Shown: in pieces, positions 21,469 through 31,544 of the stretch
Numbering within the stretch: position 1 is the stretch's first letter
How the letters are laid out: each line of letters begins with the position of its first letter
Assembly: GCA_030848705.1 (NCBI GenBank)
Contig: CM061240.1
Span: 125,662,998-125,726,997, forward strand
Source: Heracleum sosnowskyi
Lineage: Eukaryota > Streptophyta > Magnoliopsida > Apiales > Apiaceae
DNA length: 64,000 nucleotides
Direction: 5' to 3'
Translations under genes and position numbers: made by a program
The notes under the pieces: generated by a model
What the model was told of the DNA's origin: nothing
The model's database searches: none
Seen by the model: the letters and a program-made list of their open reading frames with translations, nothing else

Positions 21469-21687
21469 ATGAAGGGTGTCATAAAATCAAGGTCCACTTC
21501 TAAGGTTCTTATTTTTATATTTTGCATGAGTGTTGTATTTTGTAATGGAGAAGAAGCTGAACCATTGGGAGCTTTGATGGAGAAAAGAGAGCAAGAAGCT
21601 TTGTACTCTGTCATTCAAGGGTTTGTGGGCAAGTCATGGAATGGCTCAGATCTCTATCCTGATCCCTGTGGTTGGACTCCTATTCAG
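21469..21687 (+). pseudogene. LRR (PII-2-like) exon 1 only, truncated by the duplication junction
   Basis: It encodes the same 73 residues as the intact gene's exon 1 (signal peptide, then EALYSVIQG, SWNGSDLYPDPCGWTPIQ) with the same GT donor at 21688. About 90 bp into intron 1 the sequence switches (near 21779) to DNA homologous to 5669 onward, and exon 2 never appears. The promoter is intact, so a transcript could still start here and read into the downstream LTR element. Confidence 0.9.
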
Positions 21688-21774
21688 GTACTTTAATTCT
21701 TCTGAGGAATTTCCATTTTCGTTCCTTCAAGTAGTGTACATGAATAGAGGCCTGTGTATGATTCTTTGAATATT

Positions 21775-21785
21775 ATAAAAAAGGT
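21775..21785. other. Tandem duplication junction
   Basis: Left of here the sequence matches LRR intron 1 (51808-51898). Right of here it matches 5669-5790. This is the joint between unit 1 and unit 2. Confidence 0.75.
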
Positions 21786-21890
21786 AGATTTTCGGGTTGG
21801 GTACTAAAAAAGGTTCAATTTTATCGCACCTTGATACAATTTTGAGAGTCCTATCGAAGCTACGAATTCTATTTTCTACCGGAAAAAGGA

Positions 21891-24171
21891 TGTAACGCCC
21901 CCAAAACACCGACACCTGGCCGGGGCGCCACGACCCAAAAACACAATAATAAAAACAATTTTTATAAAACTACACTGTCCTAGATAAACAAATATATTTA
22001 AGAAAAGAAAAAAACAACCCAAACATCGACAACAGGCTAGAGTCTGAAACAAACACTATCCAAATAAAATATTACAACCTTATGTCACTTGAATAACTTC
22101 GAAAAGAAGCTAAGCTAGCAACCAACGGTCTACTACAGTTTTAAACTATTATCAGTTTTACAATTACTACACAAACTAACTAAACAACACTAACTCCAAA
22201 ATAACCTCTAAACCGTACCACTGGAAAGCTACCCGCTCACGGCCGGTAGTCCCCAACAAAGCCACCCCAACAATCTGAAAGGTTAGAAGGAAACAAAGCA
22301 AGAGTGAGCCAAAAATGCTTAGCAAATGAAAAGTCAACAAGGACTCAACAATAACAATACTAATTTGGAAATATAACACTAACAAGAACTAACAACACTA
22401 ACTCAAATTTGAAACAATTCTAATATATATAGTATAGAAAGAACACGACAACCAGCACACTCAGACAACACAATCTTATCCCAAACCACACCCACATACA
22501 CACACCCCACACACACATGCACACACACACACACATGCACCCACACACACACATGCACCCACACACACATACATACCACCCACACATACGACTCTCAGAT
22601 GAAAACTAATTCCAATCTATAATATTGGGAGTTTAAAACCATACGCGCGCCATAAGCTGACGCTAGCTAACCATACGTGCGCCATAATGTCGACGCTAGC
22701 AAACCATACGCGCGCCATAATGCCGACGCTAGCAAACCATACGCGCGCCATAATGCCGACGCTAGCAACACGAAAATATCTGTAGGCTATGTTGTACGCT
22801 TCAACAAGCCGGAACCTCACTATCAATCACTACTCTACAATCAAGACCTTATTCTAACACAATATATCACATTTTGAACCATTCGAAAACCTTTTCTGAA
22901 AATCAACAATTAGATTTTTCTAACAGAGAAACCTTCTAATTGTCATTTTAAACAAATTTTAAAACATTTTTAAAAAATCATTTTGAGCGTAGGTAAACAT
23001 TTTATTAAGCATTTAAGGATTTAACAAACCATTTTATTTTCGCAAGGAAAGGGGAACATAGGTATTATCAAGAGTGCGGAAATGAAATAAATTATACCTA
23101 TTCAACAGAACAGTAAAGTAATGACAACCATAGAAGATATGTCAAATGACTGAACTTAAATCAAGGGGATACTTGTGAGAATACAAGTTCCGGATAAAAC
23201 AATTGCATAAATCTAAGGTGGAAATATAGACTTGCATAAGAATAAGTAAATAAAGAAATGCGTGCATAATAATTGAAGAAGCGTATCACTTGAACAATAA
23301 GTGAAGGGAAAGAAGAAACTTGCAAAAGTACAAAGAGAGTTTAGATCACTTGCAATAATACAAAAAGGAAGAATAGGAACACTTGCCTCAGGTCCTGCTA
23401 CACACGTCTAATCACAGCTGTCTCACACTAACTTGGCTTTTCCCTTAGCTGCCCGACTCGACTCTCACACGAATTCTGAAGGTGGATTTAGAAACTAGAT
23501 TTTGAGATCTTCGTTTCGAGTACTAGAACGCTAGATTTTGATTTCGTTAAGACCTTCAAAATTGAATTTGAAATCAAGAACACTTTAGAATTAAAATATA
23601 ATTTGGATTTTGATTTTGTGAAATAATTGTGGATAATGATTAAGGATAATGCTGATCACAAGTGTAAAAAGGAAGTTATCAAAAAGTGTTAGGAACGATT
23701 TACGAGATGAACGGAATCCCGAATGAAGATTAATCGGCCCCGAAAATGCCGATTAACCGAAATACGGTAAAAACCGAAAACGTTCAGATTTCGAACACAA
23801 CGATCATGATACGAACGATCTTGGCATTATAGAACGAAAAAAAAATGAAATTAGAATTTCAACGGATCGATTTCGATATAAAAAGGATCGAAAACTGAAA
23901 CTTTGAGGTTAAGGAAATGCGGTCCGCCGAAAAACGCAACCACCAACGCAGATTTCGAGAAAAGTCAAAGATAGGCTCAAATAGCCCCTAACACCTATTA
24001 AACACACACGGGGACTCTTTTAACCACTTCTAACACACATAACGACTCCAAATTAAACAATTGACACTACCAATTAACAATTAACACTTTGACTCATCAA
24101 ACTGGAACAAAATCAAATAAAACACTATAATCACCATTAAACACATAATTCTAATTTCTACGGATCTTACA
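21891..24171 (-). repeat. 3' LTR of the deleted element
   Basis: 2281 bp. It carries a (CA)n-rich block (about 22490-22570) and four copies of a GC-rich repeat of about 33 bp (22634-22767). Confidence 0.88.
22634..22767. repeat. 33-bp tandem repeat in LTR, four copies
   Basis: The unit is AAACCATACGCGCGCCATAA and then TGCCGACGCTAGC, locally CpG-rich in otherwise AT-rich DNA. Confidence 0.85.
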
Positions 24172-24439
24172 ATCTTCCCTCCTTAAAAGGATTCTGTCCT
24201 CAGAATCACACGCTAAACAAAAGACGAGGATACTCTCAAGCGCTTCGCTTTCAAGTTCCCAGGTCGACTTATCGACCAAGAGATTCCTCCACAACACTCT
24301 AACAAGAACACCACAAGCAACTCAACAACACATTCTGACAACCAAACCGATCTTACTATCACAATCTCACAACCAACACCTATCTAATCAACTCACGTCA
24401 CAAAGCAACATAAAACAAAACAAAACCACAGATAAAACA

Positions 24440-24900
24440 ACTTGGTAGCTCCAAACTCTATCCACATGCTAGCATTGCAGAAAACACAGGAGACGTACCT
24501 GCATTCACATCTGGTTCCTGAGTTGTGTCTGTCAATCTCATTGGGTAGACTCTCGCTAAAGGCTGCTCCGTAGACCTCATCATATTGTTCATTAATGCTA
24601 GTGCCTTGCCGTCCTTTGCCAAGTGGCCAAGCTTTCCACATCTGTAACACGTTACTCCTGTCGCTTGATTCTGGCAGTCATTCGCATAGTGTCCCTTCTT
24701 GTGGCACTTGTAGCACTCTATATTGCTCCTGTCACATGGTCCTTGATGTTTCACCCCACAGTACTTGCAGTTCTGAGAATTAGTATTCTGGGATCGACCT
24801 CCTTGACCTCGATTGTCAGCTCCTTGCCTCTGGGAGTTGGTGTTCCGATTGGGCTGAAACCCTGGCTTCTTGTTAGCATCTCTTCCGTCTCCATCCGAAG
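24440..24900 (-). pseudogene. Gag zinc-knuckle fragment
   Basis: On the minus strand a basic, Gln/Asn-rich stretch leads into C-Y-K-C-HKKGHYANDC (a complete CCHC knuckle) and a second knuckle CYRCGKLGHLAKD that lacks its final Cys. This is the nucleocapsid part of a Ty3/gypsy gag. Nothing of protease or polymerase follows before the 3' LTR. The frame is broken on both sides. Confidence 0.8.
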
Positions 24901-25107
24901 GTCATAACAAAACAAAACAAAACAACACAAACAATCGAACAACCTCACCGGAACACAACCTATCTTAACAGTCAAGATTACATCCGGTAATCCCAACTCA
25001 AACTCTAAATGAGTTCGCAACCTAGTGATCTCCTATCTTAAGCTCATCACCTATTGACTAACTTAGACTGCTACCTAAGCTTGTTTCAGGGACTCATAAC
25101 CTGTAGC

Positions 25108-25120
25108 TCTGATACCAAAC
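25108..25120 (-). other. Primer binding site of the deleted element
   Basis: Minus-strand TTGGTATCAGAGC next to the 5' LTR, complementary to the 3' end of initiator tRNA-Met. Confidence 0.75.
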
Positions 25121-27454
25121 TGTAACGCCCTCAAAACACCGACACCTGGCCGGGGCGCCACGACCCAAAAACACAATAATAAAAACAATTTTTATAAAAC
25201 TACACAGTCCTAGATAAACAAATATATTTAAGAAAAGAAAAAAACAACCCAAGCATCGACAACAGGCTAGAGTCTGAAACAAGCACTATCCAAATAAAAT
25301 ATTACAACCTTATGTCACTTGAATAACTTCGAAAAGAAGCAAAGCTAGCAACCAACGAGCTACTACAGTTTTAAACTATTATCAGTTTTAAAATTACTAC
25401 ACAAACTAACTAAACAACACTAACTCCAAAATAACCTCTAAACCGTACCGCTGGAAAGCTACCCGCTCACGGCCGGTAGTCCCCAACAATCTGAAAGGTT
25501 AGAAGGAAACAAAGCAAGAGTGAGCCAAAAATGCTCAGCAAATGAAAAGTCAACAAGGTCTCAACAATAACAATACTAATCTGGAAATATAACACTAACA
25601 AGAACTAACAACACTAACTCAAATTTGAAACAATTCTAATATATATAGTATAGAAAGAACACGACAACCAGCACACTCAGACAACACAATCTTATCCCAA
25701 ACCACACCCACATACACACACCCCACACACACATGCACACACACACACACACATGCACCCACACACACACATGCACCCACACACACATACATACCACCCA
25801 CACATACGACTCTCAGATGAAAACTAATTCCAATCTATAATATTGGGAGTTTAAAACCATACGCGCGCCATAAGCTGACGCTAGCAAACCATACGCGCGC
25901 CATAATGTCGACGCTAGCAAACCATACGCGCGCCATAATGCCGATGCTAGCAAACCATATACGCGCCATAATGTCGACGCTAGCAAACCATACGCGCACC
26001 ATAATGCCGACGCTAGCAAACCATACGCGCGCCATAATGCCGACGCTAGCAACACGAAAATATCTGTAGGCTATGATGTACGCTTCAACAAGCCGGAACC
26101 TCACTATCAATCACTACTCTACAATCAATACCTTATTCTAACACACTATATCACATTTTGAACCATTCGAAAACCTTTTCTGAAAATCAACAATTAGATT
26201 TTTCTAACAGAGAAACCTTCTAATTGTCATTTTAAACAAATTTTAAAACATTTTTAAAAAATCATTTTGAGCGAAGGTAAACATTTTATTAAGCATTTAA
26301 GGATTTAACAAACCATTTTATTTTCGCAAGGAAAGGGGAACATAAGTATTATCAAGAGTGCGGAAATGAAATAAATTATACCTATTCAACAGAACAGTAA
26401 AGTAATGACAACCATAGAAGATATGTCAAATGACTGAACTTAAATCAAGGGGATACTTGTGAGAATACAAGTTCCGGATAAAACAATTGCATAAATCTAA
26501 GGTGGAAATATAGACTTGCATAAGAATAAGTAAATAAAGAAATGCGTGCATAATAATTGAAGAAGCGTATCACTTGAACAATAAGTGAAGGGAAAGAAGA
26601 AACTTGCAAAAGTACAAAGAGAGTTTAGATCGCTTGCAATAATACAAAAAGGAAGAATAGGAACACTTGCCTCAGGTCTTGCTACACACGTCTAATCACA
26701 GCTGTCTCACACTAACTTGGCTTTTCCCTTAGCCGCCTGACTCGACTCTCACACGAATTCTGAAGGTGGATTTAGAAACTAGATTTTGAGATCTTCGTTT
26801 CGAGTACTAGAACGCTAGATTTCGATTTCGTTAAGACCTTCAAAATTGAATTTGAAATAAGAACACTTTAGAATTAAAATATAATTTGGATTTTGATTTT
26901 GTGAAATAATTGTGGATAATGATTAAGGATAATGCTGATCACAAGTGTATAAAGGAAGTTATCAAAAAGTGTTAGGAACGATTTACGAGACGAACGGAAT
27001 CCCGAATGAAGATTAATCGGCCCCGAAAATGCCGATTAACCGAAATACGGTAAAAACAAAAAACGTTCAGATTTCGAACACAACGATCATGATACGAACG
27101 ATCTTGGCATTATAGAACGAAAAAAAAATGAAATTAGAATTTCAACGGATCGATTTCGATATAAAAAGGATCGAAAACCGAAACTTTGAGGTTAAGGAAA
27201 TGCGGTCCGCCGAAAAACGCAACCACCAACGCAGATTTCGAGAAAAGTCAAAGATAGGCTCAAATAGCCCCTAACACCTATTAAACACACACGGGGACTC
27301 TTTTAACCACTTTTAACACACATAACGACTCCAAATTAAACAATTGACACTACCAATTAACAATTAACACTTTGACTCATCAAACTGGAACAAAATCAAA
27401 TAAAACACTATAATCACCATTAAACACATAATTCTAATTTCTACGGATCTTACA
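25121..27454 (-). repeat. 5' LTR of the deleted element
   Basis: 2334 bp, very similar to 21891-24171. The main difference is six instead of four copies of the 33-bp repeat (25852-26055), plus scattered point changes and an 11-bp class indel near 25480. Confidence 0.88.
25852..26055. repeat. 33-bp tandem repeat in LTR, six copies
   Basis: Same unit as at 22634-22767, expanded by two copies. This shows slippage or unequal exchange after insertion. Confidence 0.85.
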
Positions 27455-27459
27455 AAGGA

Positions 27460-28400
27460 GCCCACAGACCACGATGCAGATTTTTTAGGGTACTTCACTA
27501 ATACTCCTCCGTCCCATTTTTGTTGTCCAAAATTTCCTTTTTACTTTGTCCCAGAATTGTTTGTCCACTTTCAATTAATATGATAAATTATGTGTTAATT
27601 ATGTTAATTTTTATAAAAAAAACAGTATATCTATTTGGTAACCGTTAATCTATTTACTATGATTGAATAAAAGGTGGATTTTTGATAGTGGACAATAAAA
27701 ATGGGACGGAGGGAGTAATAGAAATTTTAGGAAAATAGAAAAGTTGTAAGTTGCTGCGAAAATATCAGCTTGTAATATGTTTCTGTACTAGTAGGTATTT
27801 TTATAACGATTTAATGAATATATGGTTTGTCACAAAAAATTGTTGTGTATTTAATTTTTCAAATATTTTGCAGCTGTGCACCAGGAACAATGTGAGAAGA
27901 CCTGGTACTTCTTTACCAAACGGAACCGGAAGTATGCCAACGGAACTCGCCCAGATCGGGCTGCCGGTGAGGGGTACCGGAAGCAAACAAATGTTGTTCA
28001 GTATATTTTTCGAGGGGGTGAAAATAATAAGCGAGTAAAAATTGGTAGAAAAATTACGCTTGATTATTACTATAAGAAGGGTGGCAAGGAAAAGGATGAT
28101 TTTCGCACTGATTGGAAAATGACTGAGTATAGGCTGGATGGTGTAAATCTTCAAAACAACTACAACAGCTCTGAGGTGTGTTTTTGGTTTTTACCCCTGT
28201 TTATTCTCGATGCACTTTTTTTTTTTTGCTAAGTTGATAAGCAAGCGGGATTTCTCCCTCTTTCGAAGGCCACTATGACCTTCTAGAGACTAGACTACAG
28301 GCTGGACCTCATTGGATCTATTACTCGCCTAGCACTCCACACTAATTCGGTTTGGATTGTTCTCTCGTTGTGGCTTGTATGATTTATGTATTTAATTATA
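27460..28400 (+). pseudogene. Displaced NAC gene fragment: intron 1 end, exon 2, part of intron 2
   Basis: A promoter-like piece (similar to 2950-2985) is joined to a copy of 3630-4532. Exon 2 is complete (27874-28175, 302 bp, same length and splice sites as the intact gene) with W-to-R at the GYWK motif (GYRK). Exon 1 and exon 3 are absent. The fragment ends exactly where a Helitron begins at 28401. It includes the Stowaway MITE copy at 27504-27715. It cannot make a NAC protein alone. Confidence 0.88.
27504..27715. mobile_element. Stowaway MITE copy
   Basis: Paralogue of 3637-3845, with better inverted repeats (CTCCTCCGTCCCAT...ATGGGACGGAGGGAG) and TA on both sides. Confidence 0.85.
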
Positions 28401-28724
28401 CTAGCTTATAACCCGTGCCAAGCACGGGCCGAACATGAGTCGATATTAAAATATAAGTATTAATAAATTATTAATAAATATTATTTAAAAATGTATTTCT
28501 CGAGAATTGAATGGTAAAAATATATAATAAATAAATAACTATTTAATTATGTAGTTATAGACAATCGAAATGTGCATAAAACTAAAGAAATTAAAGATAA
28601 ATAAATCTTGTATGATTACGTACGATGAAACTATTGAATTTAAAGTAAATAAATAAATCTTGTATAAATTACGTAGTTGTAAGGAATCGAACCCTGGATG
28701 AAGCTAAAGAATTTAAAGTAAATA

Positions 28725-29382
28725 CAGTAAAACCTCTATAAATTAATACTCGATAAATTAATAATCTCGATAAAATTAATAATTTGTCCAGTCCCAACTT
28801 GGGACCAGTATAAAATTGGACCCCAATCGATAAAATAATAAGACAATAACTTTTTTGAAATCCCAAAGTATATATATTGGTCCCAAAGAAACTATAAATT
28901 AATAATCATTAAAAGATTCCATACATATTCTAAGATTGTCTAGTAAAAAATGAATCTATAGTCACTTGTTTTTTGTTGAACTTCAAATCTATATTGACTT
29001 CATCTTTAAATCTCCTCACTGCACTTAAGAGTTGGGGCATTGTCTTCTCGTATTGCAACAAAAAGTTGTGAAGAGTTGTTGCCGCTTGCAATGCTTCTTT
29101 CCGAGTGACCGGTTCCAAAGCTATTGAATCATCCTCAACTTATGAATCATCTTTAACTTGTGAATGTACATTCATAGAATGTGCCTTGGAACTTATTTTT
29201 GTAATTTATTTTTCATCTCTAACTAATATATATTGTAACTAGTACATTAGACTTGGAAATTTAAAGGTCTTATGTAAATCCTCTTTAAATTAATAAATTA
29301 TTAATTTATCGATATAATAATATCTCTCTAAATTAATAAAATATCCCGGTCCCAACATTATTAATTTATAGAGGTTTTACTG
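28725..29382 (-). mobile_element. Pogo-like (Emigrant/Lemi type) element nested in the Helitron
   Basis: Terminal inverted repeats CAGTAAAACCTCTATAAATT...AATTTATAGAGGTTTTACTG are flanked by TA at 28723-28724 and 29383-29384. At 658 bp it is too short for a full transposase. The interior repeats the terminal theme several times. Confidence 0.88.
28930..29118 (-). pseudogene. Pogo transposase C-terminal remnant
   Basis: 62-codon frame ending KKQVTIDSFFTRQS, like the tail of plant CENP-B/jerky-type pogo transposases, which often end in a KKQ...I.SFF motif. The DNA-binding and DDE parts are absent. Family assignment is from memory of this tail only. Confidence 0.5.
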
Positions 29383-29519
29383 TAAATCTTGTATAATTAT
29401 GTAGTTGCGAGGAATCGAACCCGGGTTAAGTGATAACCAAATTTGGTACTTTGGTACTTTAGTACTTTAGTACCGCGCGCCATTTTCACATTGTTTTGCT
29501 TATTAATATAGAGTATAGA

Positions 29520-29718
29520 TATGTTCATCCTCCAAATATTTTGCTATCGTTTTATAAAATTTTGTGTTGCATAGAGAGAAGTTACCGTTTACATTCAACA
29601 CTCCTGTCCTAGATATAAATTTCTACAAGTAATTTCATGCTTCAGATAGTTTCTTACACTGTCACTTTTTTTATATTCATTGATATTCGTAAGATAACAA
29701 TTAATTAGGTTTGGTAAA
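29520..29718. other. Unit 2 DNA between Helitron and gypsy element
   Basis: Matches 5880-6041 and 6795-6832 of unit 1, without the LINE that unit 1 carries. It ends in GTAAA, the target duplication of the next element. Confidence 0.75.
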
Positions 29719-30427
29719 TGATAGGTTATGTATAGCCCGGGCTTATTTCTGAGCCAGGAGTCACCGGGAACCCGGATTACCACCCCAGTCGTGGTTCACC
29801 TCTTAGTCCAGACTCGGCGTGGAGTCCTGACCTACGTACCAGTCCGGACTCATTGACTCAAGCTTCAAGTAATTCTCCTGGCGGCCAAGGCAATATCTTG
29901 TGGGAGACGAACTATGCTTCATTACGTGACATGCCTAGGTCATCATTGATGGCCACGCTTAATAGTGACACATAAGGATACCTAATGATTGGGACAGTCA
30001 TTTCCCATTTAAGCCACACGCCAGCAGGAGCCTGGCACACAATACCACAATCCTTCGCCGGGACACGTGCAATCCATCAACATCACCCAGGTGTCCTACC
30101 TACCTAGGATTCAACGCTCATGATTGCAGGTACAACCCCAAAACCCTAATCCTTGGCCTATAAATAGACCAAGGAGGAAAGGTTTGGGGTTACATTCTCT
30201 TTGACACACCTAGCCTACATATACACACACTATACCTACACCCTCCATATTGAGATTTCTCCATAGTCCTGTCTCCCTTTCCAAAGCCAATACTTATTCT
30301 CACGCCGGAGGCGCCGCCAGGGTCCCAACCCCCCTCCGGTGTTGTTTTGCAGAGTCCCAACCGCAGCGACACCGCTTCCAGGCGTGGGATCGGCCGGGAA
30401 GGACTAGATCGGGATTTGGAGTTATCA
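29719..30427 (+). repeat. 5' LTR of gypsy element 1
   Basis: 709 bp, TGATAGG...TTATCA. The TATA box CCTATAAATAGACC near 30158-30172 probably drives the genomic RNA. Confidence 0.92.
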
Positions 30428-30429
30428 TT

Positions 30430-30447
30430 TGGCGCTAGAAGGAGGGG
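30430..30447 (+). other. Primer binding site (tRNA-Asn type)
   Basis: TGGCGCTAGAAGGAGGGG starts two bases after the LTR. As I recall the plant tRNA-Asn 3' end (CTTCTAGCG plus CCA), it is complementary. The second gypsy element has the same site. Confidence 0.7.
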
Positions 30448-30884
30448 TACCTTGTCTTTTGGTCTCGGTGCCACTAGACTCGCCGTCATCAACAAGCTCC
30501 TTCATCTTTGAAGGAGTCCTTATTAAATCCAGTAAGATCTAAACAAACCCACCTTCTGTAACCATGATAATGAACTTTTTAGCCGACCCCTTTAACGTAT
30601 GCATGTTTCTTAACCTTATTTAGCCCAGATCTGTTTATTTTTAGCCTTGTTTAACATTATCCAGCCTACTTGCTTCAGTTGTTGCTTAGATCTATATTAC
30701 TCTCTTATAGATCTGTCTTGAAAACCAGTTTTCTTGCTTAGAGAAGCATTAAATCCAGTAAGGGCATGCATACGTTGATTGACCTTCATTAAGTAAACCC
30801 AGATCTAGTTGTGATTTTCTTTGTCAATCAAAAATTGTTGTAAGTTGTGTCAAAATTTTTGTGCAAAATTGTTGTCCTTGAACC

Positions 30885-31544
30885 ATGGCTCGAGGTAGTA
30901 AATCTACAATGAGGCCCGCAACCAGTACCCCAAGACAAGAACCACCCACAAACCCAGTTACTGAACCACCACCACTCCTGACCCTGGCATCCCAAGTAAT
31001 TCGGCCGGGAGATGCCCGGATTGAAATTGAGGTTAACAAGTTTAAGTACACGGATGTCAACATGGAACCCGGACTCATGGAAAATTTAACCGGGGACCAG
31101 GTTGCTGTCGCAATCCGGATGTATAAGGAAGCTCGGCTAAACGAAGTTGACCAAGTTGAAAACTCACATAACTCCGGAGACTCCCACAGATCGCGTGCCT
31201 CAGTTTTCGACAGAATTGGGGGCACAGACAAAGAAGCCCGAAAAAGAACCCACCACAGAACCAACAGCCAAAACCGAGATGCTGAAGCTGAAAAGCTCAA
31301 AAAGCTAGCTGACTTGAGGGAAAAAATCCGGAGCGAAGAACAAGCTAAACTCGATCTCAAAATCCAAAGAAGAATTCAAGAGGAGGAGGCCCGGATTATG
31401 GGCAGAACTCATGAAAAAAGGAGAACTCGGGCCCCTAGCCTCGACATATTCTCAGATGATGAAGAACCCCAGGAGGACTTGATGGACATGATCCATGAAC
31501 TTCAGAAAAAGGTGTTTCGGGGATTGACATTGGGGATACATTGA
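30885..31544 (+). CDS. Gag N-terminal part, gypsy element 1
   Basis: 219-codon frame starting in a good context (CCATGG). It is Pro- and charge-rich with a long Lys/Glu coiled-coil-like segment (about 110-180), as at the start of Tat-lineage gag. It ends at a stop at 31542-31544, while the rest of gag continues in another frame that is open from about 31520. In the second element of this window the same region is one continuous frame. I therefore read this as a one-base frameshift near 31517-31522 rather than a designed gene boundary, but programmed frameshifting cannot be excluded. Confidence 0.75.
   Translation: MARGSKSTMRPATSTPRQEPPTNPVTEPPPLLTLASQVIRPGDARIEIEVNKFKYTDVNMEPGLMENLTGDQVAVAIRMYKEARLNEVDQVENSHNSGDSHRSRASVFDRIGGTDKEARKRTHHRTNSQNRDAEAEKLKKLADLREKIRSEEQAKLDLKIQRRIQEEEARIMGRTHEKRRTRAPSLDIFSDDEEPQEDLMDMIHELQKKVFRGLTLGIH

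Larger units (their letters stand above)
21891..27454 (-). mobile_element. Internally deleted LTR retrotransposon with 2.3-kb LTRs
   Basis: Direct repeats 21891-24171 and 25121-27454 have TG...CA ends (minus: TGTAAGATCC...GGGCGTTACA) and are flanked by AAGGA at 21886-21890 and 27455-27459. Read on the minus strand, the primer site TTTGGTATCAGAGC (Met type) follows the 5' LTR and a polypurine tract AAGGAGGGAAGAT precedes the 3' LTR. The 949-bp inside has only a gag zinc-knuckle fragment and no pol, so movement would need proteins in trans. The probable superfamily is Ty3/gypsy, from the gag. The target site exists unfilled at about 5770-5790 in unit 1. Confidence 0.88.
28401..29519 (-). mobile_element. 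Non-autonomous Helitron at a rearrangement breakpoint
   Basis: On the minus strand it runs from TCTATACTCTATATTAATAA to hairpin CCCGTGC-TTG-GCACGGG and CTAG, between A (28400) and T (29520). It is the same subfamily as 16665-17203 and is enlarged by a pogo-like insert at 28725-29382. Its left flank is NAC intron 2; its right flank is unit DNA homologous to 5880. Confidence 0.85.

Noticed and set aside
22403..22585. Cys/Val-rich small protein on the minus strand (also 25619-25801)
   Set aside because: Translation of the (CA)n repeat in the LTR: low complexity, and different in length between the two LTRs.
25813..26110. Repetitive protein frames of LLASALWRAYG type
   Set aside because: Translation of the 33-bp LTR repeat. 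The same repeat is open in several frames because 33 is a multiple of three.
27876..28232. 118-codon frame as an independent gene
   Set aside because: It is NAC exon 2 read past its donor site into intron 2. The intact gene shows the true splice structure.
30190..30495. 101-codon minus frame in the LTR (and 42149-42331)
   Set aside because: It lies across the LTR, primer site and leader. No domain is recognisable; chance frame in GC-richer DNA.
31541..31543. Start of pol as a separate gene at 31541
   Set aside because: The codon there is TTG, and the frame continues upstream. The gag domain spans the point, so it is a frame change within gag, not a gene start.
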